33,776 nucleotides of DNA from Candidatus Sulfopaludibacter sp. SbA3 (GTDB lineage Bacteria; Pseudomonadota; Alphaproteobacteria; Caulobacterales; Hyphomonadaceae). The notes under the pieces are model-generated. The model was not told the DNA's origin. It saw only the letters and a list, made by a program, of their open reading frames with translations, and did no database searches. The stretch covers positions 32,001 through 65,776 of the forward strand of contig CAMEDD010000011.1 in assembly GCA_945913285.1 (NCBI GenBank). The letters run 5' to 3'. Below, piece after piece: positions 24,972 through 33,460 of the stretch (positions are counted from its first letter, which is position 1; each line of letters opens with the position of its first letter). The position numbers and the translations under genes were made by a program.

Positions 24972-25580
24972 TCACCCGCCGGCCGCTTCGGCACCGCGCA
25001 GATAACGGACGGCAAAGGTGCGGCTCTCGACGCGGACGACTTCTGCAGGCAGGTATTCCGTCTGCACACGGTCTCCGACGAAAGGCAGCGCGCCGAGCGC
25101 CTCGAAGGCAGCGCCGGTGAGTGAAATGTCGGTCTGCCGGCAGGGCAGCTGTGTGCCATTGGACAGGGTGATGAAGGTTTGCCCGGCGCTGGTCTGGCGG
25201 ATCGAGGAGCGCTCGTTGGGCGGGGCAGGCTCGTCCCGGTTGGTCAACCAGTTCAGCCGGCTGGCGAGCTTGTCGCGTTTCAGCGGCGAAGTCTGGAAGC
25301 GGACCGCGAATCCGTCTGGCCCGGTGCGGACCACATGGGCGGCGACGCGGCCGAGCTGGTCGAAGTAGCAGACCACTGGTACACCCGGCTCGGGCGGAGC
25401 TGGCGACAGGATGTATGCGCCATCGCATGAGACGTTGGTGGTGATGATCTCGCGGTCTTCGCTTTGCCCTGCGAGGAAACGGCCAGTCAGGCGAAGGTCG
25501 ACCCGGCTATGGCTGCGCCGGTCGCGCAGGGTGTTGGTGCCAGGGGCATGTGCCTGTTGCAGGCGTTGAGGCAGCGTCAT
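24972..25580 (-). CDS. Tandem PilZ-domain protein (c-di-GMP effector)
   Basis: 202 residues with two PilZ-like units, each showing both ligand motifs. Unit 1: R22xxxR26 (RRSHSR) and N49-V-S-C-D-G54. Unit 2: R124xxxR128 (RSSIR) and D151-I-S-L-T-G156. The family binds cyclic di-GMP and alters motility, adhesion or polysaccharide output. No membrane segment, so cytoplasmic. It heads a two-gene unit with the GYF_2-type gene. No strong ribosome binding site is seen before the ATG at 25580; the frame is open further upstream, but that part does not look coding. Confidence 0.8.
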   Translation of the reverse strand: MTLPQRLQQAHAPGTNTLRDRRSHSRVDLRLTGRFLAGQSEDREIITTNVSCDGAYILSPAPPEPGVPVVCYFDQLGRVAAHVVRTGPDGFAVRFQTSPLKRDKLASRLNWLTNRDEPAPPNERSSIRQTSAGQTFITLSNGTQLPCRQTDISLTGAAFEALGALPFVGDRVQTEYLPAEVVRVESRTFAVRYLRGAEAAGG

Positions 25581-25727
25581 TGCGACGATTCCAGTCTTGG
25601 GGAGCGCTGCCGGAAGCAGCCATCCTGATTGCCAGATAGACGAGGAAAGTTGACAATTGGTTGCCTCAATCAGTGCAGTAGCGCTAGGCAGGACGCCAGA
25701 AACCGGCTTTGCAGGAGTTGACGTAGC

Positions 25728-27377
25728 GTGAGCACCGAAACATTCGATTTTGTGATTGTGGGCGCTGGCAGCGCGGGCTGCGTACTCGCGAACCGGCTTT
25801 CGGCGGATCCGGCGGTGCGGGTGTGCCTGATCGAAGCGGGCAAGAAGGACACGGCGCTGATGGTGCGCATGCCGGCCGGCGTCGGCAGCCTCATCAAGGA
25901 AGCCAACGACCATAACTGGGGGTTCCACACCGAGCCGCAGGCGCACATGGATGCCCGCCGGCTTTATTGGCCGCGCGGCAAGGGCTGGGGCGGCTCCTCG
26001 TCCATAAACGGGATGGTGTATATCCGCGGCCATGCGGGCGATTATGACCAGTGGGGCCAGATGGGCCTAAAGGGCTGGAGCTATGCGGACGTGCTGCCCT
26101 ATTTCAAGCGGGCTGAAAGCTATGAGCGCGGCGCGAACGACTTTCACGGCGGCGATGGCCCGCTGAGCGTCTCCGAAAGCCCGATGCGCGAGCCGGTCTA
26201 CAAGGCCTTTATTGAGGCGGGCCGTCAGGCCGGATATCCGGTTACGGAGGATTTCAACGGCGCGCAGCAGGAAGGCTTCGGCCCCTACCAGCGAACAATT
26301 CACAAGGGCGAGCGGTGGAGCGCGTCCTTCGCCTATCTGCGTCCGATCGAAGGCCGGCGGCCCAATCTGAAAGTCATTTCGACCGGCCTTGTGACGCGTG
26401 TGCTGATCGAAGGCGGGCGCGCCATCGGGGTCGAGATGGTGGAAGCAAAAGGGCAGATCGCCTCGACTGTGCGCGCGAGCGCGGAAGTGATCTTGTGCGC
26501 GGGCGCGGTGCAATCGCCGCAGCTGTTGCAGTTGTCGGGTGTCGGCGATCCGGACGCCCTGAAGAAACTGGGCATCGAGGTGAAGGCGGCCTCACCGAAT
26601 GTCGGCAAGAACCTGCAGGATCACCTGGACGTCACCGTGATCCACAAGATGACCCAGCCGATTTCGGCCTATTCGATGCAGAAGGGGATGAAGAAGCTGT
26701 TCGTCGGTCTTCGCTACCTCGCAACCCAGACGGGCCCCGGCTCGGACAACTTCCTCCAGGCCGGCGCGTTCCTGAAATCGCGCACCGGCCTCGAGATGCC
26801 GGACATCCAGCTCCACCTCGTCAACGCGATCATGATGAACCACGGTAACCATCAGCCGACCGAAGATGGCTACACGGTTCATGCCTGCCAGCTTCGCCCC
26901 GAAAGCCGGGGTAGCGTGGCTCTGAAATCCGCCGACCCGTTTGACCATCCGGCAATCGATCCGAACTATCTCTGCGCTGAAGAAGACCGGCGTGCCATGC
27001 GCGAAGCGGTCAAGATGGTGCGCGACATCTGCAAGCAGGCCTCGCTCCAGACTTACAATGCTGGTGAGATCATGCCGGGCGCCAGCGTCGCGTCGGACGC
27101 CGAGATTGATGCCTTCATCCGCGCCAAGGGCGAGACGATCTATCACCCGGTCGGCACGGTCTCTATGGGCGTGAATGCGGCAAGCCCGGTCGACGGCGAC
27201 CTGAAGGTGCGCGGCGTGGACGGCCTGCGCGTCGTCGATGCATCGGTGATGCCGACGCTGATCGGTGGCAACACGAATGCGCCGACCATCATGGTGGCGG
27301 AGAAGGCCGCCGATCTCATCCGTGGGGCGTGGCCGATGGCGCCGGAAGAGCCCAAGCGGACGCTGACCCCCGCCTGA
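25728..27377 (+). CDS. GMC-family FAD-dependent alcohol/choline-type dehydrogenase
   Basis: 549 residues, normal family length. It starts at GTG with GGAG about ten bases upstream. The FAD fold is at the N-terminus (FVIVGAGSAGCVLANRLS), GMC signature 1 around RGKGWGGSSSINGMVYIRGH and signature 2 around GAVQSPQLLQLSGVGD. The active-site pair is His473 (YHPVGT) and Asn517 (GGNTNAPT). Such flavoenzymes oxidise primary alcohols; AlkJ-like and BetA-like members are the nearest types, but the substrate is not set by sequence. A TTGACA at 25650-25655 may be part of its promoter. The stop codon lies in an 18-base repeat shared with the rhomboid gene. Confidence 0.88.
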   Translation: MSTETFDFVIVGAGSAGCVLANRLSADPAVRVCLIEAGKKDTALMVRMPAGVGSLIKEANDHNWGFHTEPQAHMDARRLYWPRGKGWGGSSSINGMVYIRGHAGDYDQWGQMGLKGWSYADVLPYFKRAESYERGANDFHGGDGPLSVSESPMREPVYKAFIEAGRQAGYPVTEDFNGAQQEGFGPYQRTIHKGERWSASFAYLRPIEGRRPNLKVISTGLVTRVLIEGGRAIGVEMVEAKGQIASTVRASAEVILCAGAVQSPQLLQLSGVGDPDALKKLGIEVKAASPNVGKNLQDHLDVTVIHKMTQPISAYSMQKGMKKLFVGLRYLATQTGPGSDNFLQAGAFLKSRTGLEMPDIQLHLVNAIMMNHGNHQPTEDGYTVHACQLRPESRGSVALKSADPFDHPAIDPNYLCAEEDRRAMREAVKMVRDICKQASLQTYNAGEIMPGASVASDAEIDAFIRAKGETIYHPVGTVSMGVNAASPVDGDLKVRGVDGLRVVDASVMPTLIGGNTNAPTIMVAEKAADLIRGAWPMAPEEPKRTLTPA

Positions 27378-27386
27378 ACGCTCCGG
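27369..27386. repeat. 18-bp repeat across the stop codon of the GMC gene (copy 1)
   Basis: CCCGCCTGAACGCTCCGG is identical at 27369-27386 and 32278-32295. In both copies the TGA at the same place is the stop codon of an unrelated gene (GMC oxidoreductase, rhomboid protease). Confidence 0.6.
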
Positions 27387-27392
27387 ACGTCG

Positions 27393-27941
27393 TTAGTGAA
27401 CGGCGACGAGGCGAAGCTGCGGCCCGACGCGGCGGGTGTCCGGTGGTACCAGCATGGAGATCCGGTGGCGGAAAACCGGATGGCTCGCCAGCATCGGTGC
27501 GCCGCCGAGTGTCTGGTAGAGGCCGAGCATCCGGAGGCGCGGTGAGCGGCCAGGCTCCGGACTGAGCGGCATCAACGATATTTCGAGCTCAACGCATTCG
27601 CCATTGAGCGTTTCGCCGCGACCGCGAACAACGCCGGGAGCGCCGTCGAAACGGATGGCTTCGAGGAAGGCCGACATCATGCCGCGGTCGGGGCCGGTCC
27701 AGAGGTCGAGATAGTTCTGGTTGACCAGGTCGCGGCCGATCAGGGCGTTCAGCTTGGCGCCCGAGGTGCGCACGAGCCACGACTGATCGCGGCGCTGTTC
27801 GATGAGGAAGATGCGGTCGATCAGGGCTGCATGGTCACGGGTGTCAGGTCCGCCATCAGCGTGACCTCTCGGATCGGCCTGCATGCGGCGCCAGGCATCC
27901 AGCAGGATGCGCGTATTGGGATGGATCGACCGATCGGTCAT
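27393..27941 (-). CDS. PAS_5-type domain protein
   Basis: 182 residues starting MTDRSIHPNTRILLDAWRRM. The layout follows the alphaproteobacterial PAS_5 family: an N-terminal helix with LL-W-R, then a PAS core with RIFLIEQRRDQSWLVRTSGAKLN, the L-GRDL-N-NYLDLW segment, GAPGVVRGRGETLNGECVELE and MLPLS/MLGLY strands. These short proteins have no output domain and no known ligand. The start codon lies in the perfect palindrome GACCGATCGGTC (27928-27939). It converges with the GMC gene, 15 bases apart. Confidence 0.75.
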   Translation of the reverse strand: MTDRSIHPNTRILLDAWRRMQADPRGHADGGPDTRDHAALIDRIFLIEQRRDQSWLVRTSGAKLNALIGRDLVNQNYLDLWTGPDRGMMSAFLEAIRFDGAPGVVRGRGETLNGECVELEISLMPLSPEPGRSPRLRMLGLYQTLGGAPMLASHPVFRHRISMLVPPDTRRVGPQLRLVAVH

Positions 27942-28383
27942 GCTTAAAACGTACCTCGGATAGTGCTGCTGGCCCCGTTGAAAGGACCGGTCCTGCGCGC
28001 ACAGTCGCAATATCCACGCCAGCCGCAGTGTTCACCGGGGATGGGAAAGTCTCGCTTCAAAGGACACGTTCGCTCTCCTTCCGGCTGACTGACATGACCG
28101 GGCAGACCCCTTCCCGCGCGAGTGCGCAGAGCGGGTCTGCAACCGGCGTTTCAAGTCGGAACAGGCTGCCGGGGTGTGCAATTGCTGCAACAGTGCCGCG
28201 AAACTTCCAGCCCGGCTGTCATTAAATGTCCCAACCTCGATAAAACTAAGGCAGCGCTGGGTTGCGCGCGCGGCGACGCTCAGATTATCCAATCCGAAAA
28301 TATAGAAAGTCTGGATCCGCCCAGTGCGAGCAGCCGGACTCATTTACCGTTTGAAGCTTTAGACCCCAGGAAGGAAATTCAGA
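27942..28383. other. Intergenic region between PAS_5 gene and TonB receptor
   Basis: 442 bases with no believable gene. It must carry the promoters of both divergent genes. Seen: the perfect palindrome AGGACCGGTCCT (27983-27994), 42 bases upstream of the PAS_5 start, and an AT-richer stretch at about 28270-28310 before the receptor. No clear -35/-10 pair for the receptor is visible. Confidence 0.4.
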
Positions 28384-31026
28384 GTGTCATCTGAAAATAC
28401 GAAAAAAGGCCGCGCAAGCGGCCTTAAAGCCATGCTTTATCTTGGCGCAGGCGTCACCGCGTTTACCGCGTTTGCCGCCCCCGCCCTCGCCCAGGAAGAG
28501 GCTGACGACCAGCCGCGCACCCTTGAAACCGTCACGATCACGGCTACCAAGCGTGAACAGACGCTTCAGGATGTTCCGGTGGCCGTCTCCGTCGTTGACG
28601 ACGCAGAGATCGACCGCGCCGTCATCGTTGACCTTGACGACCTGCAATCGATCGTGCCGTCGCTCAGCGTCGGCCAGCTGCAATCGTCGGCCAACACGAA
28701 CTTCGTCATTCGCGGCTTCGGCAACGGCGCAAACAACGCTGGTATCGAACCGTCGGTCGGCGTGTTCATCGACGGCGTTTACCGTTCGCGTTCTGCCTCG
28801 CAGATTTCGGACCTTCCGAACATCGAGCGGATCGAAGTTCTGCGCGGTCCGCAATCGACGCTTTTTGGCAAGAACGCTTCGGCCGGTGTGATTTCGGTCG
28901 TCACCAAGAAGCCGCAGTATGAGTTCGGCGGCGAAGTCGATGCCACGATCAGCAACTTCAATGGCTACCGCCTTAACGGTTACGTCACCGGCCCGATTAC
29001 CGAGAACCTCGCGGGCGCCATTAGCGCAACCTACAACAAGCGCGATGGTTATGTCGAAGACCTTGGCAATGGTCCGGACCAGAACGAGCGCAATCGCTAC
29101 GGTATCCGCGGCGACCTGCTGTTCGAACCGACCTCGGACATCTCGTTCCGCTTGATGGCCGACTATGACGTCATCGACGAAGTCTGCTGCGCCGCTGGTA
29201 ACGTCGTAAACGGTCCGACCGGTGCGATCATCCGGGCGCTCGGCGGCAACCTCGTCGTCGAGGATCCGTTCGCCTATAAAGTGTTCTACAACTTCGGCTC
29301 GACCAACAAGATCGACAATGGCGGCGTCTCGCTGCAGGGCGATATCGACCTTGGCGAAGTTCAGCTGACCTCGATCACGGCCTATCGCCAGTCGAAACTC
29401 GACGCCAACCAGGACTCGGACTTCACCAGCGCCGACCTGATTGGCCGCAACGCCAACCTGACCGACATCCAGACGTTCACACAGGAATTGCGCATTTCGT
29501 CCTCGGGACAGGGTAACCTGGACTGGATGCTGGGCGCGTTCTTCTTCGACGAAACCGTCGAAATCGAGAACGACTTCCGCTTTGGCGCCAACTTCCGCGG
29601 CTATGCCGACGCGCTCTCGGGCGGTGGATTGAACACGCTGGAAGGCGCTGTCGGCGGTCCGTCGGCCGTTGGCCGGTTGTTCGCGCAGGCAGGCCAGGGT
29701 CTTGCTGAAGAGTTCGGCCAGGACAACAAGGCCACGTCGCTCTTTGGCACGGTGGACTATCATGTCACCGACCGCGCCACGATCACCCTCGGTGTCAACT
29801 ACACCGACGATGAAAAGGACGCCTACGGACGGACCGTCAACACTGACGCGCTTTCCTCGCTCAGCCTGACGCAGGTTGGTTACAACCTCGTCCTGTCGAA
29901 CCTGCTGGCATCCAACGGCGTCAGCATCACCAACCCGGCCCAGGTCGGCGCATTCATCCAGGGCAACCCGGCTGCGTTCGCCGCCATCCAGCAAGCTTCG
30001 CTGGGTGTCGCCCGGAACTTCAACCCTGCCACGCCGGCCCAAACGCGCAATCCGCTCGCCGGCCTGACGGCCCTGCAGTTCCTGCCACCGTTCCTGAACT
30101 TCCCGAACGCGGTAGAGACCGGCAATACGCATGACGATGATATTAGCACGACGCTGCGCATCGCGTTCGACGTCACCGACAACATCAACACCTACGCGTC
30201 GTACTCGACCGGCTTCAAGGCAACGTCCTGGAACCTGTCGCGTGACTCCCGTCCGTTCCCGGCAGACTTTGTGGCCGGCAATGCGGTGGTGCGTGATCCG
30301 ATCACGCAGCAGGTGTTCGCTGCACCTGCATCTGCGATCCAGAACGCCGGACTGGCTGTCACCAACCTGACAACCGGAACGCGCTTTGCGGGTCCGGAAG
30401 AGGCTGCCGTTGTCGAAGCGGGCATCAAGGCCCAGTTCGACCGGTTCGCATTCAACATCGCCCTGTTCGATCAGCAAATCGAAGGCTTCCAGTCGAACGT
30501 CTTCACCGGAACGGGCTTCGCGCTCGCAAACGCGGGTAAGCAGTCGAACACCGGCGTCGAGCTGGACTTCACCTGGACGCCGATCGATCCTCTGCTGCTG
30601 ACGTTCGCAGGTACGGCTCAGGAACCGCTGTATGACAGCTTCCCGAATTCGGCGTCGGGTGATCTGACGGGCGAGACGCCTTCTGGCATCCCGGAACTGA
30701 CGACCTCCACGGCAGCCACGTACTTCTTCGTTGTGGCCGGTCTGGACTCTTTCGTGCGGGCTGACTGGCAATATGAGAGCCCGGTTGCGTTCTTTGATGA
30801 TCCTGTAAACCAGGCGCTGATCGGCGAAGAAAAAGAAGTCAGCCTGTTCAACATGTCCGCCGGTATCCAAACGGATAACGGCCTGGCCGCGACCGTGTGG
30901 GCGCGCAACGTGACGGATGAGCAATTCGTGACGACGGCCTTCCCGGCCGTGGCGCAGGCCGGTTCTATCTCGGGTTATCCGAACGCACCGCGCTCGTTCG
31001 GCGTGACGGTAAGCAAGAAGTTTTAG
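28384..31026 (+). CDS. TonB-dependent outer-membrane receptor
   Basis: 880 residues from GTG, with AGGAAGGAA upstream. A signal peptide ends at about residue 36 (AAPALAQ). A TonB-box-like segment (ETVTITATKR at about 48-57) leads into the plug domain (DVPVAVSVVDDAEI, IRGFG, IERIEVLRGPQSTLFGKNASAG) and a long 22-strand-type barrel ending in the usual terminal Phe (SFGVTVSKKF). It takes up an unknown large substrate using proton-motive force via TonB-ExbBD. The CC pair in DEVCCAAGN near residue 270 is common in a sphingomonad/Hyphomonas receptor group. A hairpin covers codons 8-14. No sigma/anti-sigma pair is adjacent. Confidence 0.92.
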   Translation: MSSENTKKGRASGLKAMLYLGAGVTAFTAFAAPALAQEEADDQPRTLETVTITATKREQTLQDVPVAVSVVDDAEIDRAVIVDLDDLQSIVPSLSVGQLQSSANTNFVIRGFGNGANNAGIEPSVGVFIDGVYRSRSASQISDLPNIERIEVLRGPQSTLFGKNASAGVISVVTKKPQYEFGGEVDATISNFNGYRLNGYVTGPITENLAGAISATYNKRDGYVEDLGNGPDQNERNRYGIRGDLLFEPTSDISFRLMADYDVIDEVCCAAGNVVNGPTGAIIRALGGNLVVEDPFAYKVFYNFGSTNKIDNGGVSLQGDIDLGEVQLTSITAYRQSKLDANQDSDFTSADLIGRNANLTDIQTFTQELRISSSGQGNLDWMLGAFFFDETVEIENDFRFGANFRGYADALSGGGLNTLEGAVGGPSAVGRLFAQAGQGLAEEFGQDNKATSLFGTVDYHVTDRATITLGVNYTDDEKDAYGRTVNTDALSSLSLTQVGYNLVLSNLLASNGVSITNPAQVGAFIQGNPAAFAAIQQASLGVARNFNPATPAQTRNPLAGLTALQFLPPFLNFPNAVETGNTHDDDISTTLRIAFDVTDNINTYASYSTGFKATSWNLSRDSRPFPADFVAGNAVVRDPITQQVFAAPASAIQNAGLAVTNLTTGTRFAGPEEAAVVEAGIKAQFDRFAFNIALFDQQIEGFQSNVFTGTGFALANAGKQSNTGVELDFTWTPIDPLLLTFAGTAQEPLYDSFPNSASGDLTGETPSGIPELTTSTAATYFFVVAGLDSFVRADWQYESPVAFFDDPVNQALIGEEKEVSLFNMSAGIQTDNGLAATVWARNVTDEQFVTTAFPAVAQAGSISGYPNAPRSFGVTVSKKF
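28406..28425. promoter_or_regulatory. Perfect GNRA-type hairpin in the first codons of the receptor gene; terminator-like on the minus strand
   Basis: AAGGCCGC-GCAA-GCGGCCTT, an 8-bp stem with a GCAA tetraloop. On the plus strand it lies 22 bases after the GTG. On the minus strand it is followed by TTTTTTC-like sequence (complement of the A run at 28402-28407), the form of an intrinsic terminator that would stop antisense transcription. Confidence 0.55.
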
Positions 31027-31048
31027 GCTGATCCACTACCCATGACCG

Positions 31049-31080
31049 GAAGCCCCGCTGGAAACGGCGGGGCTTCTTTC
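31049..31080 (+). terminator. Intrinsic terminator of TonB receptor
   Basis: GAAGCCCCGC (31049-31058) pairs with GCGGGGCTTC (31067-31076) over 10 bases, followed by TTTCGTTT. It lies 22 bases after the stop codon. Confidence 0.85.
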
Positions 31081-31083
31081 GTT

Positions 31084-31464
31084 TCAGCTCCGGTAGGCGG
31101 TGCGCAGGGCGACCGCCGAGAGGGTCAGGGTTACCACCTCGAAGATGATAAAGACGGCAAAATCTGGCGTGGGCGCTGGCCCGAGCAAGAGGGCCGCCGC
31201 GCGCGCAAAGACATAGCCGCCCATGTAAACCACGAGGAACCATAGGGCGGGGACGCGCAGGGCGGCTTGCAGGGCCCCGCCAGCGCAGAGCAGGGCGCCA
31301 GCGAGGCTGACGCCGCCATATATGCCGCGCAGCTCGTAGGCTCCGTTGGGCCCTCCCACCTCCACACCGAGGCCGCTGGCCATGCCCAGCGGGTTCAGGA
31401 AGGCGTAAAGCCCGAAGGCGGCGAACATCAGCGCCATGAGCGCGAGGAAGATCCTGATCAACAT
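31084..31464 (-). CDS. DUF4345 family membrane protein
   Basis: 126 residues with four hydrophobic helices (about 1-25, 46-68, 70-92, 100-122). It follows the DUF4345 pattern: LIRIFLALMALMFAAFGLYA, then PNGAYELRGIYGGVSLAGALL, where the E-R-YGG block is the family hallmark. Function unknown; an inner-membrane protein. It converges with the TonB receptor and shares its terminator region. The start is Met at 31464. Confidence 0.75.
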   Translation of the reverse strand: MLIRIFLALMALMFAAFGLYAFLNPLGMASGLGVEVGGPNGAYELRGIYGGVSLAGALLCAGGALQAALRVPALWFLVVYMGGYVFARAAALLLGPAPTPDFAVFIIFEVVTLTLSAVALRTAYRS

Positions 31465-31581
31465 GGATATCCAGCTAGCATGGCTGGGCGGTCAGGCAAT
31501 GGCGGGCGGGAGGGTGCGCGCGCGTCAACGGTGTCTATATACAGGAGGAACGCGCGACTGCGCGCCGATTCCGGAGCCGAC

Positions 31582-32286
31582 ATGCCCTCGCCGAAACGAC
31601 AGCCGCCGATCATCAATGCGCCCTGGCCGGTGGCGGCCTTTGCGATCTTGTTGGTGGTGCTTCACCTGGTACGCCTGCTGCTGCCAGATCCGCTGCAGAA
31701 CGCTGTCTACTATCATGGTGCGTTGTTTCCCGAGCGATTCTGGGCGCCGCCCGAGGCCTCGTCTCTGACCGGTCTGCCGCCTTATTCAGGGCCGGCGGCA
31801 GCTTTCCTGCCGATGGTCTCGAGCGCCTTACTGCATGCCGACTGGATGCACGTGGTGCTGAATGCGGCCTTCCTGGTGGCGCTCGCCAAGCCCTTGCTGG
31901 AACTCATGCGGTCCATCTGGCCCCGGCGTGAGCCGGCGGCCTCGCTGCTGCTGCTGGCCTTGTTCCTCTTCTCCCAGGTCGCGGCGAGCCTGTTCTATCT
32001 GGCGGCCACCTATCCCGATGGCGGGCTCATGGTCGGCGCATCGGGGGGTATCAGCGGCCTTGTCGCGGCCGTTCTGCTGTTGCGGGAGGGGCCTGACCGG
32101 TGGCTGCTCAGCCGCCCCTTCCTGATCGCCAGCGGATTGTTTGTTGCTGCCAACGCCTTGTTTGCGTTCGTCGGGCCGGAACTTCTCGGCGCCAGCATCG
32201 CCTGGCAGGCGCATATCGGCGGCTATATTGGCGGCGCGATCGGCATGCGTGCGATCCTCTGGCCGATGCGCAGCCGGCCCGCCTGA
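31582..32286 (+). CDS. Rhomboid family intramembrane serine protease
   Basis: 234 residues from the ATG at 31582, with CGGAG five bases upstream; the frame is open further upstream but is not family-like. About six helices. The L1/H2 region has HADWMHVVLNA (His85, His90, Asn94), the catalytic Ser is Ser154 in VGASGGISGL, and the catalytic His is His211 in IAWQAHIGGYIGG. The Ser/His dyad is intact, so it should cleave single-pass membrane proteins within the membrane. Substrate unknown. Next gene 110 bases downstream on the same strand. Confidence 0.9.
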   Translation: MPSPKRQPPIINAPWPVAAFAILLVVLHLVRLLLPDPLQNAVYYHGALFPERFWAPPEASSLTGLPPYSGPAAAFLPMVSSALLHADWMHVVLNAAFLVALAKPLLELMRSIWPRREPAASLLLLALFLFSQVAASLFYLAATYPDGGLMVGASGGISGLVAAVLLLREGPDRWLLSRPFLIASGLFVAANALFAFVGPELLGASIAWQAHIGGYIGGAIGMRAILWPMRSRPA

Positions 32287-32295
32287 ACGCTCCGG
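32278..32295. repeat. 18-bp repeat across the stop codon of the rhomboid gene (copy 2)
   Basis: Identical to 27369-27386, in the same position relative to the TGA stop codon. Confidence 0.6.
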
Positions 32296-32396
32296 TTTCA
32301 GCCCGCCATCGATTGTGGGGCAGGGCTGTGCTATCCTGTCGCAGGCGCTCGGACTCGACACGAGCCATCGCGCCGCCGGGACGGGAGGCCCAGACG

Positions 32397-32831
32397 ATGA
32401 TTGTAGAGCAGATCCTGAATGATAAAGGCCACGAAGTGGTCACGCTCCGCGCCGACCATACGCTGCACGAAGCGGCGCAGTTGCTCGACGAAAAGAAGAT
32501 CGGCGCAGTGGTAACGCTGGGGCTCGATGACCGGATCATCGGTGTGCTGTCGGAGCGCGATATCGTCCGCCAGGTGGCCCGCCACGGGGCAGACGCGATG
32601 GCCATGCTGGTGGGCGGCGCGATGACCCGCGCGGTCATCTCCGTGCAAGCCTCGACGCCCATCGACGAAGCGCTGCAAACCATGACGGATCGGCGCATCC
32701 GGCATTTACCGGTCGTGCATAATGAGCGCCTGACGGGCGTGATTTCGATCGGCGACCTGGTGAAGTGGAAGATCGCTGAAACCGAAGAGGAGGCGCGGGC
32801 GATGAAATCTTACCTGTCTGCGCAGTTCTGA
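32397..32831 (+). CDS. CBS-domain-pair protein
   Basis: 144 residues made almost wholly of two CBS motifs (about 8-60 and 75-130), e.g. EAAQLLDEKKIGAVVTL, GVLSERDIVRQV and MTDRRIRHLPVV, GVISIGDLVKWKI. CBS pairs bind adenosine nucleotides (AMP, ATP, NAD, c-di-AMP in some) and work as energy or ion sensors. No other domain, so it probably acts on a partner. The GGGAGG site upstream fits the ATG at 32397. It is the last gene before the rRNA operon. Confidence 0.88.
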   Translation: MIVEQILNDKGHEVVTLRADHTLHEAAQLLDEKKIGAVVTLGLDDRIIGVLSERDIVRQVARHGADAMAMLVGGAMTRAVISVQASTPIDEALQTMTDRRIRHLPVVHNERLTGVISIGDLVKWKIAETEEEARAMKSYLSAQF

Positions 32832-33134
32832 TCCGGATCGTAAAAAGCACTGAAGCTGTGCAATTCATGAGATTAGGGCTTGCGGATTCGAACGCAGCCG
32901 AGTATCCCGCGCTCTTCGCTAAATCGGCCCTTGGGCAGGTCTAGCGAAAACCCGCAAATAGTCGCTTCTTGGAAGAAAAGAGCTTGCTCTTTCCCCCGAA
33001 CAGCGCCTATATGTTCGGCTCCTCTGAACGCCTGAATTTTTGGGCCGAGACAATCGGTTCTAGGGTTCTGTTCGCTCTAAAAATGGCAGTCTCCGTGGTT
33101 AATCCACGAATTGCAAAAGAGTAGAAAAAGGGTG
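32832..33134. other. Region upstream of rRNA promoter
   Basis: 303 bases without a gene. Seen: AAAGAG-cttg-CTCTTT (32977-32992), possibly the end of the CBS transcript, and the inverted repeat CGTGG-ttaat-CCACG (33094-33108), centred 34 bases before the rRNA -35 box, then an A-rich tract that may act as an UP element. No tRNA or ORF is convincing. Confidence 0.5.
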
Positions 33135-33163
33135 TTGACGGGGTAAAGGGCGGCCCATATAAG
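33135..33163 (+). promoter_or_regulatory. rRNA operon promoter
   Basis: TTGACG (33135-33140) and TATAAG (33158-33163) with an optimal 17-base spacer and an A-rich stretch directly upstream. It is about 300 bases before mature 16S. Confidence 0.8.
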
Positions 33164-33208
33164 CCGCCACTTCGCCGGGACCTGAAGGGGTCGAGGCAAA
33201 AGACTTTC

Positions 33209-33232
33209 GGGGTTCGCCCCTGCTGTTTGACA
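33209..33232 (+). promoter_or_regulatory. rRNA antitermination leader (boxB-like hairpin and boxA)
   Basis: GGGG-TTCG-CCCC (33209-33220) is directly followed by TGCTGTTTGACA (33221-33232), one base off the alphaproteobacterial boxA form TGCTCTTTGACA. This fits NusB/NusE-type antitermination of rRNA transcripts. Confidence 0.75.
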
Positions 33233-33420
33233 TCGTGAGAGATAGGAAGAGAAACGCAGGCGGCGTGATGGCTTGCGGACATCGCAAGATGTCCAAAACG
33301 ATCACGACGGATGTGTTTCTTGAGAGAATTCTTTTTTCCATCGATCAGGTTTCGACCTGGTCTTTGCTAAAAGGGTTTCTCGTCAAAGAACGCAATACTT
33401 ATGCTTTAGAGCAAAAGTGG

Positions 33421-33442
33421 CCGTCCATATTCCAATGGACGG
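33421..33442 (+). other. Leader hairpin before 16S
   Basis: CCGTCCAT (33421-33428) pairs with ATGGACGG (33435-33442), loop ATTCCA. It lies 18 bases before the mature 16S start and may be part of the processing stem. Confidence 0.5.
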
Positions 33443-33460
33443 ATCGTCAGATCAACACTC

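Noticed and set aside
28387-30924. 845-codon open frame opposite the TonB receptor
   Set aside because: Low-complexity Arg/Val/Asp-rich product antisense to a clear receptor; no ribosome binding site or motif.
32878-32900. tRNA T-loop-like sequence (minus strand GTTCGAATCC)
   Set aside because: No acceptor, D or anticodon arm around it; too short for a tRNA or a credible att remnant.
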